DNA from: JACKIC01 sp964392305
GTDB lineage: Bacteria; Planctomycetota; UBA1135; UBA2386
Length of the DNA: 64,000 nucleotides
Direction of reading: 5' to 3'
NCBI GenBank assembly: GCA_964392305.1
Contig: CAYMPV010000006.1
Coordinates: forward strand, 62,001 to 126,000
In this document: positions 53,142 through 61,380 of the stretch, in pieces
How positions within the stretch are numbered: position 1 is the first letter of the stretch
Layout of the letters: the number at the start of each line of letters is the position of its first letter
The notes under the pieces: generated by a model
Told to the model about the DNA's origin: nothing
Database searches by the model: none
The model's input: the letters and a program-made list of their open reading frames with translations, nothing else
Made by a program: the position numbers and the translations under genes

Positions 53142-55667
53142 ATGATCTCCCGAACCCTTCCTCGCCGTGACCGCCGCGCTTGCGCGCCGGTCGTTCTCCT
53201 GTCCGCGCTGTCGTTGCTCACCGCCTGCGGCGGAGGTGGGGGAGGCGGCGGTGGTGCCAGCGTCTCGAGCGATCTCGAGGGTGCGCTCAACAATCTGGGC
53301 GTCGACACCACCAAGACCGACCGGCAGAGCGCGCCGGGCCTGACGATGGAGTCCGCGACCAGCCCGCTCGGCAACAAGCCGAAGCTGTCGCTGACCAACG
53401 AACTGCTGCTGTGCAACATCGGCCTGGCCGGCGCCGTGAGCAACACGGCGCCGATGCTGCTCGCCGAGGTGACCGATGCCAACGGCAACGCCACCCTCGA
53501 CGTGATGCACGGTCAGGATCAGGCGCAGATCCCGTTCCTGCCGCATCTGGGCGGTCAGTTCGAATTCCCGCAGGCGACCTCGGCGGTCGTCGCTGCGGAC
53601 ACCGACGGCAACGGTCTCGACGAGATCGTGTTCGTCTATCAGAACGGCATCGAGACGCGCGTACGCAGCTACGGCGACGCGACCAACGGGTTTGCGCAGT
53701 CCGACGTGCAGATCGCGTCGAACGGCAACTTCACCAGCGTCGCGGCGACCGCGGCCGACTTCGACCTCGACGGCAAGGACGACCTCGTCGTCGGGCTGTG
53801 CATCGCCGGCGCCGCCAAGGTGACGATGTGGCGCTTCGATGGCGCCGTCTACGGTCGCGTCGGCCCTGAGGTCGAGGTCCTGGCCGACCTGCCCCCCTCC
53901 CAGATGAGCCTGCAGCTCGCCGCCGGCAACATCGACCAGGACGCCGGCCCCGAGATCGTGGTCGGCATCCAGGAGAGGAACGCGAACACGGGCTCGGCCC
54001 GCGTCGTCGTGCTCGACGACCACAAGAGCAACTTCGCCACCCTGCGCAACGAGTCGTTCGCCGAGCGCGATCAGAACCAGACGCTGCGCAACGGCTTCTC
54101 CTGCTCGGTGGCGATGGGTGACATCGACGGCGACGGCCTCGACGAGATCGTGGTCGGCGGCGTCACGGAGTTCACCACGCAGTGCAACACACCGCTGCTG
54201 CTGCTCGTCGCCTACGACGACAAGGAACACCAGTTCGCGATGCTCGGCGGCAGCGGCCACTCGTTCCAGCGCAGCCTGTCGGGCTGCAGCTCGCCGGCAA
54301 GCCGCCACATCCGCACCGTGCACGTGCACACCCTCGACATCGACAACGACGGTGTCGACGAGATCTCGGCCAACATCGACGTGTTCGACGACTTCCTCAA
54401 CGCGTCGCCGTTCACGGCGGTGGCGAACTGGCGCCTGCCCGACGTCGCGATGACGCAGAGCACCTCGAACAGCTCGCTGTTCGACCGCAACACCAGCTCC
54501 TTCGTGGTCGGCGACTTCACGGGCGACGACTACGAGGACATCGCGACCTACTACCAGACCCCCGCAAGCACCACCGCGCAGGTCGAGCGCGTGCGCATCT
54601 ACGGCATCACGCAGCTGTCGTCGCAGATCCAGGAGCTGCGTTCGATCCAGTGCGTGAACAACAACCCGGTGCAGGGCGCGAGCTACCCGATGCTGCTGCC
54701 CGCGAACGTCGACCTCGACAGCCCGGTGCTGAGCTATTCGCAGGCCGAGTACAAACTGATCTTCAGCGAGCCCGTGGTGCTCGCCGCGCTCGCGGCGCCG
54801 CCGACCCAGGCCGGCATCGGTCAGAACGTCGCCGGCTCCTACACCGCATTCGGCAACACCACCTCGACCAGCAGCGAGCGCGAGCGCTCGGTGACCTTCT
54901 CGGCCAGCGTCTCGGTGGGTATCAACATCGACGGTGGCCCGCTCACGCAGTCCGAGTTCGAGCTCAAGGACACCCTGACGGTCGCGGGTTCGCGCACCAA
55001 GGGCAGCGCCTACGAACTGTCGAAGACGATCCTGTTCACGTCGGCGCCGACCGAGGACCTGGTGGTGTTCACCTCGGTGCCGGTCGACCAGTACACCTAC
55101 ACGATCCTGTCGCACCCCGACCCGCAGCTGATCGGCAACAAGGTGGTGCTCAACTACCCGCGTGAACCGGTGACGATGCAGGCCGAGCGCGGCTTCTTCA
55201 ACAACACCGTGCCGGCCAGCGCCGTGCACATCGACGCCAGCGTCTTCAAACACACCATCGGCAACGTCTCGTCCTACCCGACGACGGCCGAGAAGAACGC
55301 GTTGCTCGGCCTGAACAACGGCCTGCAGGTCGGCCCGATCGGCGTCGGTCAAGGTGGCGGCACCACCGAGGTGACGCTGCAGGTCGGCACCTCGATCTCG
55401 ACCGGCGGTTCGCTGGCGGTCAACTACGAGCGCGCGATGGAAGCGGCCGGCGGCACCGTGCTCGGCGGGGTCTCGGTCGGCGTCGGGACCGAGAAGACCT
55501 GGCGTATCACCAGCGGCCAGTCGACCACCTACACGGGCGTGGTCGGGGCGATCGAGGCCGCCAACTTCGCCAACAACCGCTACTCCTACGGCCTGTTCAC
55601 CTACGTGCACCGCGACCCGCGCACCAGCCAGCAGTATCAGGTGCTCAACTACTGGGTCGTCAAGTGA
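53142..55667 (+). CDS. FG-GAP/VCBS-repeat lipoprotein with novel C-terminal half
   Basis: 841 residues. Lipoprotein signal ends LLTAC at Cys29, followed by nine glycines as a flexible linker. Residues about 130-440 hold five Ca-binding FG-GAP/VCBS-like motifs (DTDGNGLDEI, DFDLDGKDDL, DIDGDGLDEI, DIDNDGVDEI, DFTGDDYEDI), a beta-propeller as in integrin alpha chains. The remaining 390 residues are Ser/Thr-rich and beta-like (SSERERSVTFSASVSVGINI, GAYELSK-type SAYELSKTILFTSAP, VSVGVGTEKTWRITSGQS), with a look of a pore-forming or ligand-binding domain, but I cannot assign a family. Likely surface-exposed. Second half deserves structure prediction. Confidence 0.8.
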   Translation: MISRTLPRRDRRACAPVVLLSALSLLTACGGGGGGGGGASVSSDLEGALNNLGVDTTKTDRQSAPGLTMESATSPLGNKPKLSLTNELLLCNIGLAGAVSNTAPMLLAEVTDANGNATLDVMHGQDQAQIPFLPHLGGQFEFPQATSAVVAADTDGNGLDEIVFVYQNGIETRVRSYGDATNGFAQSDVQIASNGNFTSVAATAADFDLDGKDDLVVGLCIAGAAKVTMWRFDGAVYGRVGPEVEVLADLPPSQMSLQLAAGNIDQDAGPEIVVGIQERNANTGSARVVVLDDHKSNFATLRNESFAERDQNQTLRNGFSCSVAMGDIDGDGLDEIVVGGVTEFTTQCNTPLLLLVAYDDKEHQFAMLGGSGHSFQRSLSGCSSPASRHIRTVHVHTLDIDNDGVDEISANIDVFDDFLNASPFTAVANWRLPDVAMTQSTSNSSLFDRNTSSFVVGDFTGDDYEDIATYYQTPASTTAQVERVRIYGITQLSSQIQELRSIQCVNNNPVQGASYPMLLPANVDLDSPVLSYSQAEYKLIFSEPVVLAALAAPPTQAGIGQNVAGSYTAFGNTTSTSSERERSVTFSASVSVGINIDGGPLTQSEFELKDTLTVAGSRTKGSAYELSKTILFTSAPTEDLVVFTSVPVDQYTYTILSHPDPQLIGNKVVLNYPREPVTMQAERGFFNNTVPASAVHIDASVFKHTIGNVSSYPTTAEKNALLGLNNGLQVGPIGVGQGGGTTEVTLQVGTSISTGGSLAVNYERAMEAAGGTVLGGVSVGVGTEKTWRITSGQSTTYTGVVGAIEAANFANNRYSYGLFTYVHRDPRTSQQYQVLNYWVVK

Positions 55668-55698
55668 TGTCGTGATGCGGTCGGGGTGGCCCTGGTGG

Positions 55699-57126
55699 TC
55701 ACTTCGACCCGCCGGCCGCTGCCCCGACCGGAACGTCGACGAGGCCCTTCTTCTTCATCAGGGCCTCGATCGCGTCAGGTTGTGACGGGCAGTCCGCGGA
55801 CAGCACTTCGTGACCGTTGGCGGTCACCAGCACGATGTCCTCGATGCGGCAGCCCATGCCTTGCTCACGCAGGTAGGCGCCCGGTTCGACGGTGATCACC
55901 ATGCCGGGCGCGAGCACGTCGATCGACGGATCGTGCACCGCGAGGCCGACGTGATGGCACGGTCCGTGATCGCTGCGGTAACCGCGCGCACGCAACAATT
56001 CGCTGCACTGCCGGCTCAGCTGACTGAGTTTCGCGCCCGGCTTGACCTGGCCGATCAGCTCCTGCTGGATCTCGTAGACGTCCTGCACGAGCTTCCTCTG
56101 TTCCTTGCTGAACCTGCCGCTGGCCGGGAACGTCCGCGTCACGTCGCTGGCGTAGCCGTGCAGTGTCGCCGCGTAGTCCATGACGATCAGGTCGTCCTTC
56201 TCGAGCACCTTGCTGGCCGCGCTGTAGTGCAGGATGCAGCCGTTGGCGCCCGCGCCGACGATCGCCGCGTAGGCGTCCGGGCCGGCGCCGCGCAGCGAGA
56301 ACACGTAGCGGGCCACCGCAGCGAGCTGGTACTCGTAGAGTCCGGGCCGCGCGCTCTTCATCGCCTCGGCGATGCCGGCGGCGGCGATCTCGGCCGAGGC
56401 GCGCAGCAGTTCGATCTCGGCGGCGGACTTGGCCGCGCGTTGCGGGTGCAGCAGCGCCTCGACGCTGTCGATCTGCAGGCCAAGATAGGTGGCGCGCAGC
56501 TTGTCGACGAGTGCCGCCTCACGACTCGAGCGGCCGTCGAACGCGTCGCGGGCGATAGCCGCCGCGACTTGCGCCGCGTGGCCCGGCGTGTCGCCCAGCC
56601 GCGCCGCGGCCTGGGTCGTCGTCAGCAACAGCGGTCGTTTGCCGTTCTGCTCGGCCAGCAACGCGTCGAGCCGTTCCCGCAAGGCGCGCACGTTGCTCGC
56701 AGTCGCGAACCCGGTGCGCTGCGCCGTCTGTTCACCTGGCACCAGGAAGTTGCCGTCCCAGGTCGCCGCAAAGGGTGAGTACGGCGGCACCAGCAGTTCG
56801 TCGACGGTCAGCGACCCGTCACGCCCCGGCACCATCAGCATCGCCAGGTCGGGTTCGGCGACGCCGCTCAGGTAGAGGAAGTCCTGATCCTGCACGAACG
56901 GCCCCATGTCCGCCGGCTTACCGGCGCCGCGCAGCAGCACCACCACGTCGCGGTCGGAGTGGACCTGCGCGTTCGTCCTGGCCAGGTCGATGCGGTGCTG
57001 CCGACACTGGTCGGCCGACCGCGGGGCCGGAGGCGCGGGCACCTTCGTCTGCGCGACTGCGGTGTTGGCGAGGATGGTGGTGAGCAGGCTGAAGGCGAAC
57101 CAGCGCCGCAGGTGTTGGGGGACCAT
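55699..57126 (-). CDS. Secreted Xaa-Pro aminopeptidase (M24B)
   Basis: 475 residues from ATG 57126. Signal peptide WFAFSLLTTILANTAVAQ. N-terminal domain of creatinase type, then the pita-bread catalytic domain with all metal ligands: VMDYAATLHGYASDVTRTFP (Asp, Asp), GPCHHVGLAVHD (His), ITVEPGAYL (Glu) and CRIEDIVLV (Glu). It removes an N-terminal residue before proline, here outside the cytoplasmic membrane, unlike the usual cytosolic PepP. A TATCCT box eight bases before the ATG and no Shine-Dalgarno suggest a leaderless message. Confidence 0.92.
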   Translation of the reverse strand: MVPQHLRRWFAFSLLTTILANTAVAQTKVPAPPAPRSADQCRQHRIDLARTNAQVHSDRDVVVLLRGAGKPADMGPFVQDQDFLYLSGVAEPDLAMLMVPGRDGSLTVDELLVPPYSPFAATWDGNFLVPGEQTAQRTGFATASNVRALRERLDALLAEQNGKRPLLLTTTQAAARLGDTPGHAAQVAAAIARDAFDGRSSREAALVDKLRATYLGLQIDSVEALLHPQRAAKSAAEIELLRASAEIAAAGIAEAMKSARPGLYEYQLAAVARYVFSLRGAGPDAYAAIVGAGANGCILHYSAASKVLEKDDLIVMDYAATLHGYASDVTRTFPASGRFSKEQRKLVQDVYEIQQELIGQVKPGAKLSQLSRQCSELLRARGYRSDHGPCHHVGLAVHDPSIDVLAPGMVITVEPGAYLREQGMGCRIEDIVLVTANGHEVLSADCPSQPDAIEALMKKKGLVDVPVGAAAGGSK

Positions 57127-57134
57127 GGTTGGGC

Positions 57135-57140
57135 AGGATA
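57135..57140 (-). promoter_or_regulatory. TATCCT -10-like box, eight bases before ATG
   Basis: On the minus strand TATCCT ends eight bases before the start codon at 57126, with no ribosome-binding site between. Fits the leaderless pattern. Confidence 0.45.
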
Positions 57141-57282
57141 CGCGTCGCCGCCCTCTGCCGAAGCTGTCGTCGGGCCTCGTTCGCGTCGTCGACAGTCGCC
57201 GGAACTGCCGTTGCCGTGGGGCTCTCGGTGTGGCATCCTGCCGCCCGCTCGCTGTCATTCCGCACCCCACCCGGAGGCTCGT

Positions 57283-57792
57283 TTGGTCGTCGTCCCGCGC
57301 AAGCACCGTTCCAAGGACAAGGTTGTCGACCGCCGCAGTCTCGCGGCCATCCTCACGGGCTTGCGCGCCAGCGGCAAGACGATCGTGCTGACCAACGGGG
57401 TGTTCGACCTGTTGCACGTCGGGCACACGCGATGCCTGGAGGATGCGCGGTCGCGCGGCGACTACCTGGTCGTCGCCATCAACACCGACAAGTCCGCGGA
57501 GAAGCTCAAGGGCAAGGGGCACCCGATCCTGCCCTGCGACGAACGCATGGAACTGCTCGCGTCGATCGGCTTCGTCGACTACGTGACCAGCTTCGAAGAG
57601 GACACTGCCGACGACCTGCTCGAGGCGCTGCGACCGACGATGTACGCCAAGGGCACCGACTACACGCTCAAGACGCTGCCCGAGAAGGACACGCTCAAGC
57701 GGCTCGAGATCAAGGCCGTGTTCGTGGGGGACAAGAAGGGCCATTCGTCGTCGAAGCTGATCGCCAAGATCCGCAAGAAGAAGTTCGACTGA
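57283..57792 (+). CDS. Stand-alone RfaE/HldE C-domain-like cytidylyltransferase
   Basis: 169 residues from TTG 57283, supported by GGAGG at 57273-57277. Nucleotidyltransferase superfamily with the HxGH site TNGVFDLLHVGHTRCLEDAR, AINTDKSAEKLKGKGHPIL and FEEDTADDLLEALRPTMYAK. It resembles the C-terminal domain of HldE (present complete at 45908), but ends in a Lys-rich tail (KLIAKIRKKKFD). It may transfer a nucleotide to another sugar phosphate or alcohol phosphate. Divergent from the secreted aminopeptidase. Confidence 0.85.
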   Translation: MVVVPRKHRSKDKVVDRRSLAAILTGLRASGKTIVLTNGVFDLLHVGHTRCLEDARSRGDYLVVAINTDKSAEKLKGKGHPILPCDERMELLASIGFVDYVTSFEEDTADDLLEALRPTMYAKGTDYTLKTLPEKDTLKRLEIKAVFVGDKKGHSSSKLIAKIRKKKFD

Positions 57793-57882
57793 GCGCAAGG
57801 CAGCGCCCGGCTGGGGCGCTTGCCATCGATGGGTCGGCGTGTCGTCAAGCCGCCGGTGGCCTTGTGCCGAAGCCTGTTGACG

Positions 57883-58800
57883 ATGGCCTTCTCGCCCGCC
57901 GCGCCGACGACCGACGACTACCAGGCGATTCCGCTCGCCGGGCTCGTCGCGAGTGAGCCGGCGCCGTTTCCGCTGTATCTGCGCACCGCGGAGGACGTCT
58001 GGGTCCTCTACCGGCCGGCGGCAGCCCCGCTCGACGAGTCGCACCTCGGGCGGTTGCAGGCCGAGGGCGTGGCCCAGTTGTTCATCCGCAGCGTCGACCG
58101 TCCGGCCTACTTCGGGCGCATCGAGAAGTCGCTCGACGGCATCCTGCGCGAACGCGGTGTCGCGCTCGAGCAGCGTGCCGAGGTGCTGCAGGGCGTGGCG
58201 TTGTCGGTGGCCAACGATCTGCTCGCGTCGCCGCCCGATCGCGAGACGGTGCAGCGCGCCAACAAGGTGATGCTGGCGACGTGCGGGTTGCTCAACCGGG
58301 AGAAGGGTGCGCTGCGCGCGATTCGCCGCGTGCTCGGCGCCAGCGGCGGGCTCGCCGAACACTCGTTGACCGTCGGCCTGCTGTGCATGGGGCTGGCCAA
58401 GGTGGTGATGTCCGCCGACAGCACGGTGATGGTGCACGCCGGGCTGGCCGGGTTGCTGCACGACGTCGGTCGCGTCGGCTACGAGAACCTCGAACACGAC
58501 CCCGAGCATGCCGAACGCGGCGCCGAACTGTTGCGCCGGTTGGCGCTGCCCAAGGCCGTCGTCGAGGCGGCGCGTTCGCATCACGAGCGTTTCGACGGCT
58601 CGGGTTACCCGCAGGGTCTGCGCGGTTCCCACATCCCGGAGATGGCCCGCCTGGTCGGGCTGGTCAACACGTTCGACAAGATCTACTCGACGCAACAGCC
58701 GCGGGTCGGCGTGTTCGACGCGCTGCGCATCCTGGCGCAGGCCTATCGCGGGTGCTTCGAAGAACGCATGACGGTGGCGTTCCTGCAACTGTTCCGCTGA
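57883..58800 (+). CDS. HD-GYP domain protein
   Basis: 305 residues. Metal-dependent phosphohydrolase related to cyclic-di-GMP phosphodiesterases. The HD site is AGLLHDVGRVGYENLEHDPE (about 190), followed by the GYP motif HHERFDGSGYPQGLRGSHIP (about 232) and MARLVGLVNTFDKIYS. The N-terminal 120 residues are a mixed alpha/beta region (FPLYLRTAEDVWVLYRPAAA) of the kind seen in other HD-GYP proteins ('DUF3391-like'), without a receiver domain. Start ATG 57883. Likely degrades c-di-GMP and so links signalling to surface behaviour. Confidence 0.88.
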   Translation: MAFSPAAPTTDDYQAIPLAGLVASEPAPFPLYLRTAEDVWVLYRPAAAPLDESHLGRLQAEGVAQLFIRSVDRPAYFGRIEKSLDGILRERGVALEQRAEVLQGVALSVANDLLASPPDRETVQRANKVMLATCGLLNREKGALRAIRRVLGASGGLAEHSLTVGLLCMGLAKVVMSADSTVMVHAGLAGLLHDVGRVGYENLEHDPEHAERGAELLRRLALPKAVVEAARSHHERFDGSGYPQGLRGSHIPEMARLVGLVNTFDKIYSTQQPRVGVFDALRILAQAYRGCFEERMTVAFLQLFR

Positions 58801-58866
58801 GAGCGCCGCAAATTGCCCTGCGGAGCCGGGCCGATCGGCGCATGCGCGCAGGCGGCGGCCTCGTCC

Positions 58867-58872
58867 TACAGT
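58867..58872 (+). promoter_or_regulatory. TACAGT -10-like box for the GTGCPGT protein gene
   Basis: TACAGT is followed after 30 bases by AAGGAGGG (58903-58910), nine bases before ATG 58920. A normal leadered promoter using the same kind of -10 as the leaderless genes. Confidence 0.4.
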
Positions 58873-58919
58873 CGCGCTTCGCGCGCGTCGCGCGCCTGGC
58901 CCAAGGAGGGCCGCCTGCC

Positions 58920-60005
58920 ATGTTCGCACGTCTCCTCGGGGCCTCGTTGGGCCTCTTCGCCGCCGCGGCGCAGTGCCCGGCCCAGGTTACCGCCACCTAC
59001 AACACCTTCGGCACCGGCTGCCCCGGCACGGGCATCGGCCTGGGCGCCACGCAGCTGCTGCCCGCGGCGGCCAACAGTGCGTGGGGAAGCGGCAACGCGA
59101 TTCCGTTCGGCTGGACACCCAACCGCTACCAGCAGATCTTCTCGGGCAGCGAACTGCCGAACGCGTTCACTATGGCTGCCCTGTCGCTGCGGCAGACGCA
59201 CACGGGCGCCGTGGCGCACAACTTCTCCGTCGACCTCGAGATCCGCGTGGGCTACACGACGCGCTGGTCGGGCACGATGTCGACGACGTTCGCGAGCAAC
59301 TGGGACTCGGGCGCGCCGACGCTGGTGCTGCCGCGCACGGTGGTCGACTTCCCCGACCAGCTGACCACCTATCCGCAGACGTACTCGCAGATGCTGCTGA
59401 CGATCCCCTGGCCGACGACGTTCGACTGGGTGCCGCAACCCGGGCGCAATCTGATGGTGGAGATCGTCGTCCACGGCAACAGCTACGGCAGCGGCATCTA
59501 CGGCTATCCGCTCGACAACATGAGCGGCACGGTCAGCCTGTGGGGCACGCCGGCGAACGCGACCGTGGGCAACGGCGGGTCGGTGCGCGGGTTTGGCCCG
59601 GTGATGGGGTTCGTGGCGCAGAGCCAGACCGCGGTGCCGCTGTTGTTCACCAACGACACGCCGCAGATCGGCAACCAGCTCCGAATCCTGGTGGCGCAGA
59701 CGCCGCCGTCGGCGCTCGTGCTGATGTTGCTCGGGGTCTCGGCGAGCAGCTGGAACGGGCATCCGCTGCCATATGACCTCGGCGGCTACGGCGCGCCGGG
59801 GTGCGACCTGCTGCTCGATCCGTTCGACACACAGTTCCGGCTCGCCAACGCCAGCGGCGCGACCAACCTGCAGTACAACATCCCGAACAACATCTACGCG
59901 CTCGGGCTGCACTTCTACAACCAGGCTTTCGTGCTCGATCCGCCGGCGAATCCGCTCGGGGTGGTGACCACGAACGGCGGCGTGGGGCTGATCGGCAACC
60001 AGTGA
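58920..60005 (+). CDS. Secreted beta-rich protein with GTGCPGTG opening
   Basis: 361 residues, signal peptide MFARLLGASLGLFAAAAQCP. The mature start TATYNTFGTGCPGTGIGLGA is a motif I associate with many secreted Planctomycetota proteins. The body is aromatic- and Ser/Thr-rich beta-sheet (PFGWTPNRYQQIFSGSELPN, NMSGTVSLWGTPANATVGNG). Near the end come YGAPGCDLLLDPFDTQFRLA and PNNIYALGLHFYNQAFVLDP, another recurrent block. Such proteins are abundant but uncharacterised, probably extracellular or surface. Good Shine-Dalgarno (AAGGAGGG). Confidence 0.82.
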   Translation: MFARLLGASLGLFAAAAQCPAQVTATYNTFGTGCPGTGIGLGATQLLPAAANSAWGSGNAIPFGWTPNRYQQIFSGSELPNAFTMAALSLRQTHTGAVAHNFSVDLEIRVGYTTRWSGTMSTTFASNWDSGAPTLVLPRTVVDFPDQLTTYPQTYSQMLLTIPWPTTFDWVPQPGRNLMVEIVVHGNSYGSGIYGYPLDNMSGTVSLWGTPANATVGNGGSVRGFGPVMGFVAQSQTAVPLLFTNDTPQIGNQLRILVAQTPPSALVLMLLGVSASSWNGHPLPYDLGGYGAPGCDLLLDPFDTQFRLANASGATNLQYNIPNNIYALGLHFYNQAFVLDPPANPLGVVTTNGGVGLIGNQ

Positions 60006-60021
60006 CGCGGGCTCGCGCCGT

Positions 60022-60675
60022 TCAGCCGCCGAACATCCACCAGTAGGCGTCGGCGCCCTCGGCGCGCAGCGCCGCCGCCTCGCCGAAGCCGAACAGGCAC
60101 GCGACGGTGCCCATGCCCGCAGCCTTGCCGGCGCGCAGATCCTGAACGCCGTCGCCGACCATGGTGACGCCCTTGCCGTCGACACCCAGCTGCTGCAGGG
60201 CGAGCCGCAACGGCGCGGGGTCGGGCTTGCGCACGGGCAGCGTGTCGCCGCCGATCACGACGGGCAGGTACTCACCCAGACCCAGGTGCGCGACGATCGG
60301 CACGGCGAAGCGTTCGGGCTTGTTGGTGACCACCGCCATGCGGCAGCCCTCGGCGTGGCGCGCGGCGAGGAACGCATGCACTCCCGGATACGCCCGCACG
60401 AGCTGCAGGCACTGTTCCTGGTGGTGTTCGGCGTAGGTGGCGAACGCGGCATCGAGGAACGCCTCGAGCGGTTCGTGGGCCTTGGGCAACACATCGGCCA
60501 GCGCCCGGCGCAACAGGGTGCGCGCGCCGTCACCGACGAAACTGCGCACGGTCTGGGCCGCGACGGGCGGCAAGCCGTGGGCGGCGCGCACGAAGTTGGT
60601 GCTCGCGGCGATGTCGTCGAGCGTGTCGGCGAGGGTGCCGTCGAGGTCGAACAGGAAGGTCGGCTGCGGTGTCAC
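60022..60675 (-). CDS. gph: HAD phosphatase, phosphoglycolate phosphatase type
   Basis: 217 residues from GTG 60675. HAD motif I FLFDLDGTLADTLDDIAAST, motif II VVTNKPERFAVPIVAHLG, motif III/IV with VVIGGDTLPVRKPDPAPLRL and MVGDGVQDLRAGKAAGM are all present. The alpha-helical cap between I and II is of the Gph type, so 2-phosphoglycolate is likely, which HADs of this group often hydrolyse. Starts 28 bases from the divergent lipoprotein gene. Confidence 0.88.
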   Translation of the reverse strand: MTPQPTFLFDLDGTLADTLDDIAASTNFVRAAHGLPPVAAQTVRSFVGDGARTLLRRALADVLPKAHEPLEAFLDAAFATYAEHHQEQCLQLVRAYPGVHAFLAARHAEGCRMAVVTNKPERFAVPIVAHLGLGEYLPVVIGGDTLPVRKPDPAPLRLALQQLGVDGKGVTMVGDGVQDLRAGKAAGMGTVACLFGFGEAAALRAEGADAYWWMFGG

Positions 60676-60685
60676 GACGCGGCTC

Positions 60686-60693
60686 TGTATACT
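60686..60693. promoter_or_regulatory. Symmetric TGTATACT box, shared by divergent genes
   Basis: On the plus strand TATACT (60688-60693) ends ten bases before ATG 60704; on the minus strand TATACA (60686-60691) ends ten bases before GTG 60675. The two -10 elements overlap around TATA. Neither gene has a Shine-Dalgarno, so both may be leaderless. Confidence 0.5.
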
Positions 60694-60703
60694 CCGCTCG
60701 CTG

Positions 60704-61207
60704 ATGAGACCCTCACTCCTGCTGGCCTTCGCCGCCCCGTTCTTCGCCAGCTGCGGCAACGTGCACAACTGGCGTGAGCTGCAGACCGCACCGATGACGT
60801 TCGGTGAGTGTTACGACGGCCTGCTCTACCTCGCCAAGAACGACGGCTTCACCATCGACGTGAGCGCCTCGGACCGCGGTCTGGGCACGTTGCAGTCGCG
60901 CTGGCGGTTCCGGCAGCTCGGACTGAACCGCCCCGGCCGCTACCGGCTGATCGCCGAGGTCATGATCGACGAAGGCTCGGCGCAGAAGGGTTGGCCGGTG
61001 CGCTACGTGATCATGCAGGAGAAGGTCAAGGACCTGCGCCGATCGATGGAGCCGCGAGAGAGCGACTGGTCGAAGGACGGCCAGGATCGCGAGCGCGAGA
61101 CGATCTTCGGCGAGCGGCTTGTGCGTCGTCTGGGCGAAGACTCCGCCTCGAAGGCGGGCAAGGACGACGGTGGTGATGCCGCCAGCGAAGCCGGCAAGCG
61201 GCTCTGA
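60704..61207 (+). CDS. Lipoprotein of unknown function
   Basis: 167 residues from ATG 60704. Lipoprotein signal MRPSLLLAFAAPFFASC. The body (PMTFGECYDGLLYLAKNDGF, DRGLGTLQSRWRFRQLGLNR, RYRLIAEVMIDEGSAQKGWP) resembles small lipoproteins that bind the outer membrane, but no named family. The end is a charged, low-complexity tail (KAGKDDGGDAASEAGKRL). Shares a promoter region with gph. Confidence 0.75.
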   Translation: MRPSLLLAFAAPFFASCGNVHNWRELQTAPMTFGECYDGLLYLAKNDGFTIDVSASDRGLGTLQSRWRFRQLGLNRPGRYRLIAEVMIDEGSAQKGWPVRYVIMQEKVKDLRRSMEPRESDWSKDGQDRERETIFGERLVRRLGEDSASKAGKDDGGDAASEAGKRL

Positions 61208-61380
61208 TCCGGCGACCCGGATCGGGCAGTGACCCACTCCCCGCAGCTGCCCTTGCCATCGCGGTCACGGCCCGTCGTGAGATTCGCGCGGAGGTCGGTT
61301 ATTGGTAGGCGCGCCGGCGCGCCGATCCAGTCCCTGTGGGGCCAGCTGCTGACGACCGGACCACGCCCCTGCACTGCACG

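Noticed and set aside
61308..61323. GGCGCGCC tandem (two palindromic octamers)
   Set aside because: A short GC-only repeat is expected by chance in this composition; no other structure around it.
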